Shown here: one piece after another, positions 10,170-17,984 of the stretch
Numbering within the stretch: the stretch's first letter is position 1
Layout of the letters: every line of letters begins with the position of its first letter
Source of the DNA: Winogradskyella sp.
Lineage (GTDB): Bacteria; Bacteroidota; Bacteroidia; Flavobacteriales; Flavobacteriaceae
DNA: 64,000 nucleotides
Direction of reading: 5' to 3'
NCBI RefSeq assembly: GCF_028282165.1
Contig: NZ_JANQIM010000021.1
Span: forward strand, 51,061 to 115,060
Notes under the pieces: generated by a model
Told to the model about the DNA's origin: nothing
The model's database searches: none
Seen by the model: only the letters and a program-made list of their open reading frames with translations
Translations under genes and position numbers: made by a program

Positions 10170-11402
10170 TTAGTCTTCAAATTCCTCTTTCAGAATTCTA
10201 ATGACATCTAAAATTGTTTCTTCTTCTAAATCAGTACGTTTCACCAAATCGTCAACATCTTGTTCTAGAATGCTTTTTGCGGTGTCTAAACCGGCTTTAC
10301 TAAATTCATCAATAATCCAACCATCAATTTCATCTGAGAATTCTTTTAACTCCACATCTTCTTCTGCACCTTCCCTAAATACATCAATCTCGTAACCCGT
10401 TAACTGCCCTGCCAAACGAATATTATGGCCGCCTCTACCGATGGCTTTGGAGACCTCTTCTGGTTTTAGCAATACTTCGGCGCGCATACCCTCTTCATCT
10501 AATTTTAAAGACGTTACACGTGCTGGGCTTAATGCTCTGGTTACGAAAAGCTGAACGTTATTGGTATAATTAATTACATCGATATTTTCGTTTCCTAATT
10601 CTCTCACAATACCATGAATACGTGATCCTTTCATACCTACACAAGCGCCGACAGGATCGATTCTATCATCATAGGAATCTACAGCTACTTTTGCTTTTTC
10701 ACCTGGTATTCTAACGACTTTTTTAACAGTAATTAAACCATCGAAAACTTCTGGAATCTCTTGCTCAAACAGTTTCTCTAAGAACAATGGTGATGTTCTA
10801 GACATAATGATTGCTGGCTTGTTTCCTTTTAGTTCCACACTTTCAATGATTCCCCTAACATTCTCACCTTTTCTAAAGAAATCTGATGGTATTTGTCTAT
10901 CCTTTGGAAGTATTATTTCATTACCATCGTCATCTAACAAAATAATTGCTCTATGGCGAATATGGTGCACTTCTGCTGTGTAAATTTCTCCTTCTAATTC
11001 TTTAAACTGTTTGTAGATATTGGTGTTATCGTGCTCGTGTATTTTAGAAATAAGGTTTTGCCTTAACGCTAAAATAGAACGTCTTCCCAAGTCTACCAGT
11101 TTTACTTCTTCAGCTACATCTTCACCGACTTCAAAATCTGGCTCTATTTTCTGTGCTTCAGATAAGGCTATTTCTTGGTTTGGATCCTCAACTTCACCGT
11201 CAGCTACAACAATACGGTTTCTCCATATCTCTAAATCCCCTTTATCTGGATTTATAATGATGTCAAAATTATCGTCATCTCCATATTTTTTCTTTAATGC
11301 ATTACGCAACACATCCTCAAGGATTGCCATTAGTGTTACTCTGTCTATTAACTTATCGTCCTTAAATTCTGAAAATGATTCAATTAATGCTACATTCTCC
11401 AT
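10170..11402 (-). CDS. nusA: Transcription termination/antitermination protein NusA
   Basis: 410 residues: N-terminal RNA-polymerase-binding domain (about 1-130), S1 domain (about 135-200, beginning GEIYTAEVHHIRHRAII), then two KH domains with GACVGMKGSRIHGIVREL and AIGRGGHNIRLAGQLTGYEI. It has no pair of C-terminal acidic repeats like the E. coli protein and ends in a short acidic tail, as expected for the Bacteroidota form. NusA controls pausing, hairpin-dependent termination and antitermination. It lies 12 bp after rimP. A possible NusA-responsive hairpin sits in the operon leader. Confidence 0.97.
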   Translation of the reverse strand: MENVALIESFSEFKDDKLIDRVTLMAILEDVLRNALKKKYGDDDNFDIIINPDKGDLEIWRNRIVVADGEVEDPNQEIALSEAQKIEPDFEVGEDVAEEVKLVDLGRRSILALRQNLISKIHEHDNTNIYKQFKELEGEIYTAEVHHIRHRAIILLDDDGNEIILPKDRQIPSDFFRKGENVRGIIESVELKGNKPAIIMSRTSPLFLEKLFEQEIPEVFDGLITVKKVVRIPGEKAKVAVDSYDDRIDPVGACVGMKGSRIHGIVRELGNENIDVINYTNNVQLFVTRALSPARVTSLKLDEEGMRAEVLLKPEEVSKAIGRGGHNIRLAGQLTGYEIDVFREGAEEDVELKEFSDEIDGWIIDEFSKAGLDTAKSILEQDVDDLVKRTDLEEETILDVIRILKEEFED

Positions 11403-11414
11403 AATTGATATGAA

Positions 11415-11879
11415 TTAAAATTTTATTCTAACTTTTGCTTCTTCTATGTCCTTAAAGGCTATTCTTGCTTCTTTTGCCACCGTTACTTTGCCTTTACCTA
11501 TAGGTTTTGGCTCTCTTGCTTTCCACTTTAACACGATTTCGTCTTCATTAGCTTCGGCCAGCTGACCTTCTAGTTTATCCCCTTCGCGGGTTTTTACTTC
11601 TAAATTTCTACCTATGTGTTTGCTATATTGCCTGGGAAACAGTAATGGCGATGTAGCACCACTCGATGTCACTTCTAAAGAGAAGTCTTGCTCGTCTCTA
11701 TCTAAGCTATGCTCTATAGCTCTACTGACAAACATACAATCCTCTACCAACACGCCATTGTCACCATCTAGTACAACTCTTATAGTATTATCGGATAAGA
11801 TTTCAAAATCTATAAGGAACAAATCCTTACGCTCATTTAATGCATTATCCAATAGCTCTTTTACCGTTTCCTTAAACAT
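11415..11879 (-). CDS. rimP: Ribosome maturation factor RimP
   Basis: 154 residues with the two-domain RimP layout. The N-terminal alpha/beta domain contains the family-typical LEVTSSGATSPLLFPRQY (SPG becomes SGA here), and the C-terminal SH3-like domain follows. RimP assists 30S subunit assembly. The gene order rimP-nusA-infB is conserved across bacteria, which confirms the call. It is the first gene of the operon, with a predicted promoter at 11943-11973 and a hairpin plus T-run 11 nt before its ATG. Confidence 0.95.
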   Translation of the reverse strand: MFKETVKELLDNALNERKDLFLIDFEILSDNTIRVVLDGDNGVLVEDCMFVSRAIEHSLDRDEQDFSLEVTSSGATSPLLFPRQYSKHIGRNLEVKTREGDKLEGQLAEANEDEIVLKWKAREPKPIGKGKVTVAKEARIAFKDIEEAKVRIKF

Positions 11880-11890
11880 TTCTTGATATA

Positions 11891-11915
11891 AAAAGAGAGG
11901 ACTCCTCGTCCTCTC
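11891..11915 (-). terminator. Terminator-like hairpin in the rimP leader (candidate attenuator)
   Basis: On the minus strand an 8-bp perfect stem (GAGAGGAC/GTCCTCTC, loop GAGGA) is followed at once by TTTTTATAT, and the rimP ATG comes 11 nt after the T run. It has the form of an intrinsic terminator but lies inside the transcript predicted from the promoter at 11943-11973. It could also be an RNA structure controlling translation initiation. Confidence 0.6.
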
Positions 11916-11942
11916 GCTTATTCATTATCGTAAACAACGGTG

Positions 11943-11973
11943 CAAATATACAACTTTTATATTGATTTTTCAA
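11943..11973 (-). promoter_or_regulatory. Bacteroidota housekeeping promoter for rimP-nusA-infB
   Basis: The minus strand reads TTG (11973-11971), a 20-bp spacer, then TATATTTG (11950-11943), matching the Bacteroidota sigma-A form TTG-N17-23-TAnnTTTG. Transcription should start near 11936 and give a leader of about 57 nt. Confidence 0.7.
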
Positions 11974-12034
11974 AGTCGTTAAAAGTGGAATTATTTTCAT
12001 AAATTTATAAGACTAACTAAAATCAATTTATATA

Positions 12035-12859
12035 ATGAACAGAATACTCGTCCCTACAGATTTTTCTGAGCAAGCAGAGCACGCGTTGAAAGTTGCAGCG
12101 ATGTTAGCAAGAAAACACAATGCTGACATTTATTTATTGCACATGATGGAAATCCCAATGCAACAGATCGATCCTATAAATGCGCACAGCGATGTTCCTG
12201 AAGCCTTATTCTTTATGAGACTTGCCCACAGGAAGTTTGAAGATCTTATGGAAAATGATTTCTTAGATGGGATTACTGTTCATGAAACGGTTAAGGCCGA
12301 TATTACCTTCAATGAGATTAAAGAGGCCTGTAAAGAGTTTGATATCGATTTAATCGTTATGGGCTCTCATGGCGCTTCTGGTCTTAGAGAGATGTTTATT
12401 GGCTCTAATGCCGAGAAGGTGGTTCGCTCTTCGGATGTACCAGTACTTGTCATTAAAAATGAGCATAATAGTTTCAATATCAGGAACTTTGTGTTTGCAT
12501 CCGACTTTAAAAACGATAATAAAGAAACTTATAAACAAGCCGTGAAATTTGCTGAGCTTTTTAACTCCAGAATTCACCTGCTCTTAGTGAATACGGCTAA
12601 TAACTTTATTACCACCTATGATTCCAGAACACGAATTAATGATTTTATAGCAGGGCAAACTTTTGAAAACTATACAATTAATGTGCATAATGACAAAAGT
12701 GTGGAGCAAGGTATTTTAAATTTCTCCGAAGAGATTGATGCGGACCTAATTGGGATTAGTACACACGGCAGACAAGGTATAGCCCATTTCTTTAATAGTA
12801 GCATTAGTGAGGATTTGGTGAACCATGCCGATCGCCCTGTGATTACGTTTAAGATTTAG
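12035..12859 (+). CDS. Universal stress protein, tandem UspA domains
   Basis: 274 residues in two Usp domains. The first (about 1-146) starts MNRILVPTDFSEQAEHAL and ends with the nucleotide-binding pattern GSHGASGLREMFIGSNAE and PVLVIK. The second (about 150-274) has a shorter ISTHGRQGIAHFFNSSISEDLV end. Tandem Usp proteins are usually cytosolic and induced by stress, and the first domain keeps the residues expected for ATP binding. It is divergent from rimP and ends at a strong bidirectional terminator. The specific stress is not indicated. Confidence 0.9.
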   Translation: MNRILVPTDFSEQAEHALKVAAMLARKHNADIYLLHMMEIPMQQIDPINAHSDVPEALFFMRLAHRKFEDLMENDFLDGITVHETVKADITFNEIKEACKEFDIDLIVMGSHGASGLREMFIGSNAEKVVRSSDVPVLVIKNEHNSFNIRNFVFASDFKNDNKETYKQAVKFAELFNSRIHLLLVNTANNFITTYDSRTRINDFIAGQTFENYTINVHNDKSVEQGILNFSEEIDADLIGISTHGRQGIAHFFNSSISEDLVNHADRPVITFKI

Positions 12860-12883
12860 AGATGACAGTAAATATGACAAATA

Positions 12884-12915
12884 AAAAAACCTAGTCAGTT
12901 TTGATTAGGTTTTTT
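12884..12915. terminator. Bidirectional intrinsic terminator after the stress-protein gene
   Basis: The stem AAAAAACCTA (12884-12893)/TAGGTTTTTT (12906-12915) is flanked by A and T runs on either side, so it can terminate the stress-protein transcript on the plus strand and any read-through from tRNA-Gln on the minus strand. Confidence 0.85.
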
Positions 12916-12917
12916 TC

Positions 12918-13085
12918 TTGGCCTACTTAGCTTTCGCTAAATGCTACAGCTAACAATGTAGGGCTCACTTCGGCTACGTATTTCGACTTCGCTCAATACG
13001 GCACTCAGCACAGGCTTCTCGCCCTTATCATAATATTGCAAATCAAAAAATCCTCATTCAAAATAGAACAAGGATTTCATTTCTG
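12918..13085. repeat. 168-bp tandem repeat, copy 1, beginning with the tRNA-Gln 3' end
   Basis: It starts with TTGGCCTACT, the same bases as the 3' end of tRNA-Gln at 13254, and is followed directly by a near-identical copy. Only two substitutions were noticed between copies (gctaaaTgct/gctaaaAgct and cggcActc/cggcGctc). It contains a short hairpin (CGTATT/AATACG) in a TTCGACTTCGCTC-rich segment typical of flavobacterial REP-like elements, and a minus-strand terminator hairpin at about 13045-13077. No ORF. Confidence 0.9.
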
Positions 13086-13253
13086 TTGGCCTACTTAGCT
13101 TTCGCTAAAAGCTACAGCTAACAATGTAGGGCTCACTTCGGCTACGTATTTCGACTTCGCTCAATACGGCGCTCAGCACAGGCTTCTCGCCCTTATCATA
13201 ATATTGCAAATCAAAAAATCCTCATTCAAAATAGAACAAGGATTTCATTTCTG
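13086..13253. repeat. 168-bp tandem repeat, copy 2, adjoining tRNA-Gln
   Basis: The second unit of the array ends exactly where the tRNA 3' end begins at 13254, so the period (168 bp) is the same between all three tRNA-end sequences (12918, 13086, 13254). This is the copy that supplies the working 3' flank and terminator of the tRNA gene. Confidence 0.9.
13213..13245 (-). terminator. Intrinsic terminator of tRNA-Gln, within repeat copy 2
   Basis: On the minus strand the stem AAATCCT/AGGATTT, extended by a further five pairs with two G-U wobbles, is followed by TTTTTT. It lies just downstream of the tRNA 3' end. The same hairpin is duplicated in repeat copy 1. Confidence 0.7.
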
Positions 13254-13326
13254 TTGGCCTACTAGGGCTCGAACCTAGACTCTTCTGGACCAAAACCAGA
13301 CGTGTTGCCAGTTACACCATAGGCCA
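13254..13326 (-). tRNA. tRNA-Gln (anticodon TTG)
   Basis: 73 nt. The acceptor stem TGGCCTA pairs with TAGGCCA, with discriminator base A. The anticodon stem TCTGG/CCAGA encloses a loop containing TTG, and the T arm contains GGTTCGAGCC. CCA is not encoded. A Bacteroidota promoter lies 58 bp upstream and a terminator follows. Confidence 0.96.
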
Positions 13327-13383
13327 ATACTCAACTATTTGTAGGTTGAACCCACTAAAGCACATTTTGTGCGAAAGAGGGTG

Positions 13384-13413
13384 CAAATTTAAAACAAAGT
13401 TTGTCTTGGGCAA
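13384..13413 (-). promoter_or_regulatory. Promoter of tRNA-Gln
   Basis: The minus strand reads TTG (13413-13411), a 19-bp spacer and TAAATTTG (13391-13384). This is a good match to the Bacteroidota TTG-N19-TAnnTTTG promoter and is correctly placed for the tRNA gene. Confidence 0.7.
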
Positions 13414-13515
13414 AAAAAATCCAAAAAATAATTGAAATTACTTAACGTTAACTTAAAAACTTAGGCATTACTATAATAATTAGTAAATTCGCCAGCATCA
13501 ATAAGTATGGTTTTC

Positions 13516-16500
13516 ATGACGGATTTTAACTTTAAAAAGTGGAATAACATTTTAGCATGGTTTGTATTTGCAGTAGCATTTATTGTCTATGCGCTCACTA
13601 TAGAACCAACCGTGAGTTTTTGGGATGCAGGTGAGTATATTTTAACCTCTGCAAAATTACAAGTTGGTCACCCGCCTGGTGCGCCGTTGTTTCAAATGAT
13701 GGGTGCCTTCTTTTCCATATTTGCTTTAGAAGCCTCACAAATAGGGATGATTATGAATATGATGAGCGCTGTTGCCAGCGCATTCACTATTCTATTTATG
13801 TTTTGGACCATCAGCATGTTACTCGTTAAGCTAGTGAAATACAATAAAGATTCTAGTGCTAGTAAAGGTATGGCTGTCTTGGGCAGTGCTTTAGTTGGTA
13901 GTTTAGCATTTACATTTACGGATTCGTTTTGGTTTAATGCAGTTGAAACCGAAGTTTATGCCATGGCGACCTTAATCATGGCCGTGATGTTCTATCTTGC
14001 CTTACGTTGGGAGCAGGATATGCACACATCAAGGGGTAATCGTTGGCTCATTTTAATAGCTTTCATCATTGGACTGTCTTTCGGAGTTCACTTTATGGGC
14101 TTGTTAACCATACCTGCAATCGGGCTTATTTACTATTTTAAGAATTACAAAACGATTACCGTTAAGAACTTTATCATTGCTAACGTGGTATCTGCAGCAA
14201 TACTGTTATTTATATTCAAATTACTGCTACCATCCACACTTAAACTTTTCGGGTATCTAGAGGTTTTCTTTGTAAATTCCATGGGATTACCATTTAATTC
14301 TGGCACCATAATTACAGGGTTGCTCGTTATTGGCTTATTTTACCTAGGTTTGAATTATACACGCAGGAAAGGGTTGGTTCATATTAATACATTGGTACTA
14401 TGCCTCATGTTTATTTTCATTGGTTTTTCTTCTTGGATGATGTTGCCTATAAGAGCTAATGCCAATGTGATCATTAATGAAAATGACCCATCAGATGCAA
14501 GAGAATTATTAGCCTATTATAATTTGGAGCAATATCCCGAAACACATTTGTTCTATGGGCCTCAGTTTACAGAAATCTATTCTGGCGCTGATAAAGACGA
14601 ACCTTTTGTAGATGACAAAAAGAATTACGAACGGGACGAAAAACTTGGTAAGTACGTAATTATAAACGATTGGGAGAATAGCAAACAAAATTATAACCAC
14701 GACCATGCTTCCTTACTTCCTAGAATGTGGAGTAGCGAGCACGCTGCTAATTATATGATGTTTACAGGCCTTATTGAATTTAAGGTAGATCCCAATCTTC
14801 AAACTCGGGCTTTCAATGAAGCCCTTAGTGTAGGACTCAGTGAAGAACAAGCCAGTCAATATGCGTTGCAGGAAAAAAGACGATTCGACCAAGTGATCAA
14901 TGATTTTAGAATGCGTATAAGAAATGGTGAAGTAGACTATGAAGACTATGACCAATTTTTAAGACGCTATGGGCAACAATATTTGGTTATTGAAAAACCA
15001 TCCTTTGGAGATAATCTTGCCTATATGCTTCAGTACCAATTTGGTTATATGTATTGGCGTTACTTTATGTGGAATTTTACCGGAAGACAAAATGACATTC
15101 AAGGAAAATTTGATGATTTTAATGGGAATTGGATCTCAGGGATAAAATTTATTGATGAAATACATTTAGGCGTCTCCCAAGATAATTTACAAACCGAAGT
15201 TCTTGAGAACAAAGCCAGAAACACCTATTATTTTTTACCGCTTATCCTTGGCCTGATTGGTTTTTTCTTTTTAATGTATACTGATGCTAAACGCTTTTGG
15301 GTATTGTTAGTATTCTTCTTGTTAACTGGTTTGGCCATTCAGTTTTACACCAATATTAGACCTTTTGAACCTCGTGAACGTGATTATTCTGTGGTAGGCT
15401 CGTTTTATGTATTTGCCATTTGGATCGGTTTTGGGGTTTACGCCATTTACGACCTCTTAAAGTCGAGCATCAAATCTAAATTGTTAGCTCCAGCTATTAC
15501 AATTGCATGCATTGTCATTGTACCAGGAATACTAGCAGCAAACAACTGGGATGACCACGATCGCTCAGGAAAGTATACAGCCAATGCTATGGCACGCAAG
15601 TATTTAGAATCCTGTGCGCCCAATGCTATTCTCTTCACGATTGGAGATAATGATTCTTTCCCCCTTTGGTATTTACAAGAAATAGAAGGAGTACGTACCG
15701 ATGTACGTGTGGTTAATACGAGCCTTTTTCAAACGGATTGGTATATTGACCAAATGAAACGTAAGGCTTACGAAAGCGATCCGATTCCATCACAATTAAC
15801 CCATAATCAATATAGAGGTGGGAATAGAGATGTTACGATAAGACGGGAAATTACCAACGATACACTTCCTATTAAAGATTTTATGGATTTTGTTGCTAAT
15901 GAAGATCCAAAAACTAAGTTTGAATATGTAATAAAAGCACAGCGCGAAGATCCTAGCCAATACCCCAAGCATATTTTAAAAACCAACTATTTCCCTACAA
16001 GGCATATCAGTATCCCTGTAAATAAAGATGTCGTTTTAAAAAACGGCATTGTAAAACCTAAGGACGCAGACAAAATCGAAGATTATTTATATGCTGAAAT
16101 TGAAGGCAGCTACATCTACAAAAATAGATTGCTAATGTTAGATATTATTGCTAACAATAATTGGGAAAGACCTATATACTTTACAGGTGGAGCTTTTGGT
16201 GCTGACGACTATGTATGGCTTAAGGACTATTTACAGCTAGATGGTATGTGTTACAAGCTAGTCCCTATTAAAACACCTGTAGACAGGGCCAACCCTTATG
16301 ATATGGGACGTGTTGACCCAGACTTAATGTACAATATGGTAAAACAATGGAATTGGGGCGGAAGCGGAGAAGACATCTACCACGACATTGAAACCCGAAG
16401 AAATGGTATAACCTATAGAGGTAATCTAGCACGCTTAATTGAGGCACTTATCAATGAAGACCAATTAGACAAAGCAGAAGAAATTGCTGATTTGGCTATG

Positions 16501-16911
16501 GAAAAAATGCCTGTAGATAAATTTGGCTTCCAATCGCTATTAGAACCGTATATAAGTGCTTATTATGAAACTGGCAATTTTGACAAAGGCAGGGCACTTT
16601 ACAAAGATGTGGCTAGAATATATCAAGAAAATCTGATATACTATGGAGGTTTGGATGAAGATGACCAGATCCGCTTATTTGAAGACATCTATCTAGATAT
16701 TCAAAGATATAGGGCACTTGTTGATATTTTGTTTATTTACAATGACAAGGATTTTGCAATGGAAGAGAAAGATAAATATAATGGTTACTTAGGTCTATTG
16801 AATAAGCTGTTAATGGATCCTTCGGAAGAAGAATTTGAGCCAAGAGAGGAAATAGATATTAATTCTATATTAAACGATAGCATTCAAGATTCTATAGCAC
16901 CCGAAGAATAG
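13516..16911 (+). CDS. DUF2723 family (GT117) polytopic membrane protein
   Basis: About 1131 residues from ATG 13516 (an in-frame ATG at 13507 would add three). The N-terminal part carries the DUF2723 signature: a membrane helix then TIEPTVSFWDAGEYILTSAKL and VGHPPGAPLFQMMGAF, where Asp and Glu sit in the first periplasmic loop as in GT-C glycosyltransferases. About a dozen membrane helices follow in the first 620 residues. The C-terminal half is soluble, with a Pro/Arg-rich loop FEPRERDYSVVGSF and TPR-like helices near the end. The family is thought to glycosylate exported proteins. A weak promoter TTA-N20-TAAATTCG lies at 13461-13491. The deacetylase gene follows 5 bp later, probably co-transcribed. 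Confidence 0.88.
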   Translation: MTDFNFKKWNNILAWFVFAVAFIVYALTIEPTVSFWDAGEYILTSAKLQVGHPPGAPLFQMMGAFFSIFALEASQIGMIMNMMSAVASAFTILFMFWTISMLLVKLVKYNKDSSASKGMAVLGSALVGSLAFTFTDSFWFNAVETEVYAMATLIMAVMFYLALRWEQDMHTSRGNRWLILIAFIIGLSFGVHFMGLLTIPAIGLIYYFKNYKTITVKNFIIANVVSAAILLFIFKLLLPSTLKLFGYLEVFFVNSMGLPFNSGTIITGLLVIGLFYLGLNYTRRKGLVHINTLVLCLMFIFIGFSSWMMLPIRANANVIINENDPSDARELLAYYNLEQYPETHLFYGPQFTEIYSGADKDEPFVDDKKNYERDEKLGKYVIINDWENSKQNYNHDHASLLPRMWSSEHAANYMMFTGLIEFKVDPNLQTRAFNEALSVGLSEEQASQYALQEKRRFDQVINDFRMRIRNGEVDYEDYDQFLRRYGQQYLVIEKPSFGDNLAYMLQYQFGYMYWRYFMWNFTGRQNDIQGKFDDFNGNWISGIKFIDEIHLGVSQDNLQTEVLENKARNTYYFLPLILGLIGFFFLMYTDAKRFWVLLVFFLLTGLAIQFYTNIRPFEPRERDYSVVGSFYVFAIWIGFGVYAIYDLLKSSIKSKLLAPAITIACIVIVPGILAANNWDDHDRSGKYTANAMARKYLESCAPNAILFTIGDNDSFPLWYLQEIEGVRTDVRVVNTSLFQTDWYIDQMKRKAYESDPIPSQLTHNQYRGGNRDVTIRREITNDTLPIKDFMDFVANEDPKTKFEYVIKAQREDPSQYPKHILKTNYFPTRHISIPVNKDVVLKNGIVKPKDADKIEDYLYAEIEGSYIYKNRLLMLDIIANNNWERPIYFTGGAFGADDYVWLKDYLQLDGMCYKLVPIKTPVDRANPYDMGRVDPDLMYNMVKQWNWGGSGEDIYHDIETRRNGITYRGNLARLIEALINEDQLDKAEEIADLAMEKMPVDKFGFQSLLEPYISAYYETGNFDKGRALYKDVARIYQENLIYYGGLDEDDQIRLFEDIYLDIQRYRALVDILFIYNDKDFAMEEKDKYNGYLGLLNKLLMDPSEEEFEPREEIDINSILNDSIQDSIAPEE

Positions 16912-16916
16912 AACTT

Positions 16917-17600
16917 ATGAAAATTATTCCTGCCAAGACACCTGGATTTGTAAAAGCACTGTTCCCAAATTTTGTCTGGAATATCAATACCTCTAATAAA
17001 GAACTTTATCTAACTTTTGATGATGGCCCTACGCCAGAAATCACAGAATGGGTACTTCAGACTTTGAAAGCTTACAACGCTAAGGCAACATTTTTCTGTA
17101 TTGGAAAGAATATAGAATCCAATCCAGAAATTTTTCAAAATATATTAAAGGAAAACCATAGTGTTGGCAATCATACTTATGACCATCTAAAAGGATGGAA
17201 AACAAAAACCAAAATGTATGTTGGTAACATCGAACTTACAGATTCAGTAATTACATTTCAAGTTCAAAATTCAAAACTCCCAAATGACCATAGTTTAGGT
17301 ACTCTAAAACTTTTTAGACCACCCTATGGTAAATTTAAAACCAAGCAAAGTAAAAAGTTACAAAAGCTAGGTTATCGAATTATTCTATGGGATGTGCTCT
17401 CCTATGATTGGGATAAATCCGTAAGTGAAGACATGTGTTTTAAGAATGTGGTTTCGGCGGCAAAAGAAGGTAGCATAGTTGTATTTCACGATAGCATAAA
17501 GGCCTCTCGAAACTTAAAATATACTTTGCCCAAAGTATTAGACCATTACACCGAAAAGGGATACAAGTTTAAAGCGCTTTCTAAACATACTCTTGGATAA
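16917..17600 (+). CDS. Polysaccharide deacetylase (NodB-homology, CE4)
   Basis: 227 residues. The NodB motifs are in order: motif 1 LTFDDGPTP (Asp35, Asp36), motif 2 HSVGNHTYDH (His86 and His90, metal ligands), motif 3 FRPPYGKF and a late VVFHDS. The enzyme is expected to remove N-acetyl groups from peptidoglycan or a polysaccharide by metal-dependent hydrolysis. There is no clear signal peptide, so its location is uncertain. It starts 5 bp after the DUF2723 gene. The last 20 bp overlap the convergent thioredoxin-like gene. Confidence 0.9.
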   Translation: MKIIPAKTPGFVKALFPNFVWNINTSNKELYLTFDDGPTPEITEWVLQTLKAYNAKATFFCIGKNIESNPEIFQNILKENHSVGNHTYDHLKGWKTKTKMYVGNIELTDSVITFQVQNSKLPNDHSLGTLKLFRPPYGKFKTKQSKKLQKLGYRIILWDVLSYDWDKSVSEDMCFKNVVSAAKEGSIVVFHDSIKASRNLKYTLPKVLDHYTEKGYKFKALSKHTLG

Positions 17601-17877
17601 TACCAATTAAGGTATTGGCATCTTGCTCGCCACTATGACGCCATTTCATTTCGCCATTTTTGTAGATAATTAATGTTGGTAGACCTTTAACCCTTAGGGC
17701 TTCTGCAAGTTCCTTATTCTTATCGACATCAATCTTAATAACCTTAGCCTTGTCACCCAATGCTGCAGCGACATCCCGAAGTACAGGGTGCATAGCTACG
17801 GATTGCTCGTTCCATTCTGTATAGAAGTCTAATAACACTGGAATATCGACATCTATTAATTCCCCAAATTTTGACAT
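17581..17877 (-). CDS. Thioredoxin-fold protein lacking the CxxC active site
   Basis: 98 residues with a complete thioredoxin fold: VLLDFYTEW (beta-strand and Trp22), VIKIDVDKNKELAEALRVKGLPTLIIYKNGE with the cis-proline (Pro67). Where the WCGPC active site should be, the sequence reads W-N-E-Q-S (residues 22-26), so both cysteines are gone. Dithiol chemistry is therefore impossible, and it may act as a binding or chaperone-like thioredoxin fold. The 3' end overlaps the convergent deacetylase gene by 20 bp. The reading frame is intact, so it does not look like a pseudogene. Confidence 0.85.
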   Translation of the reverse strand: MSKFGELIDVDIPVLLDFYTEWNEQSVAMHPVLRDVAAALGDKAKVIKIDVDKNKELAEALRVKGLPTLIIYKNGEMKWRHSGEQDANTLIGIIQEYV

Positions 17878-17984
17878 ATCTTAGTTATTTTAGTCAAATG
17901 AGCTATACAAACCTACATAAAATTTTAATAGAAAAATCTAGCAAGTTTATAATGAGCTACATAAAAATAAACAATTGTTAGCAA

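Noticed and set aside
12918..13253. The two 168-bp units as a CRISPR array
   Set aside because: The whole period is repeated with only two noticed differences, so there are no unique spacers, and no cas genes are present.
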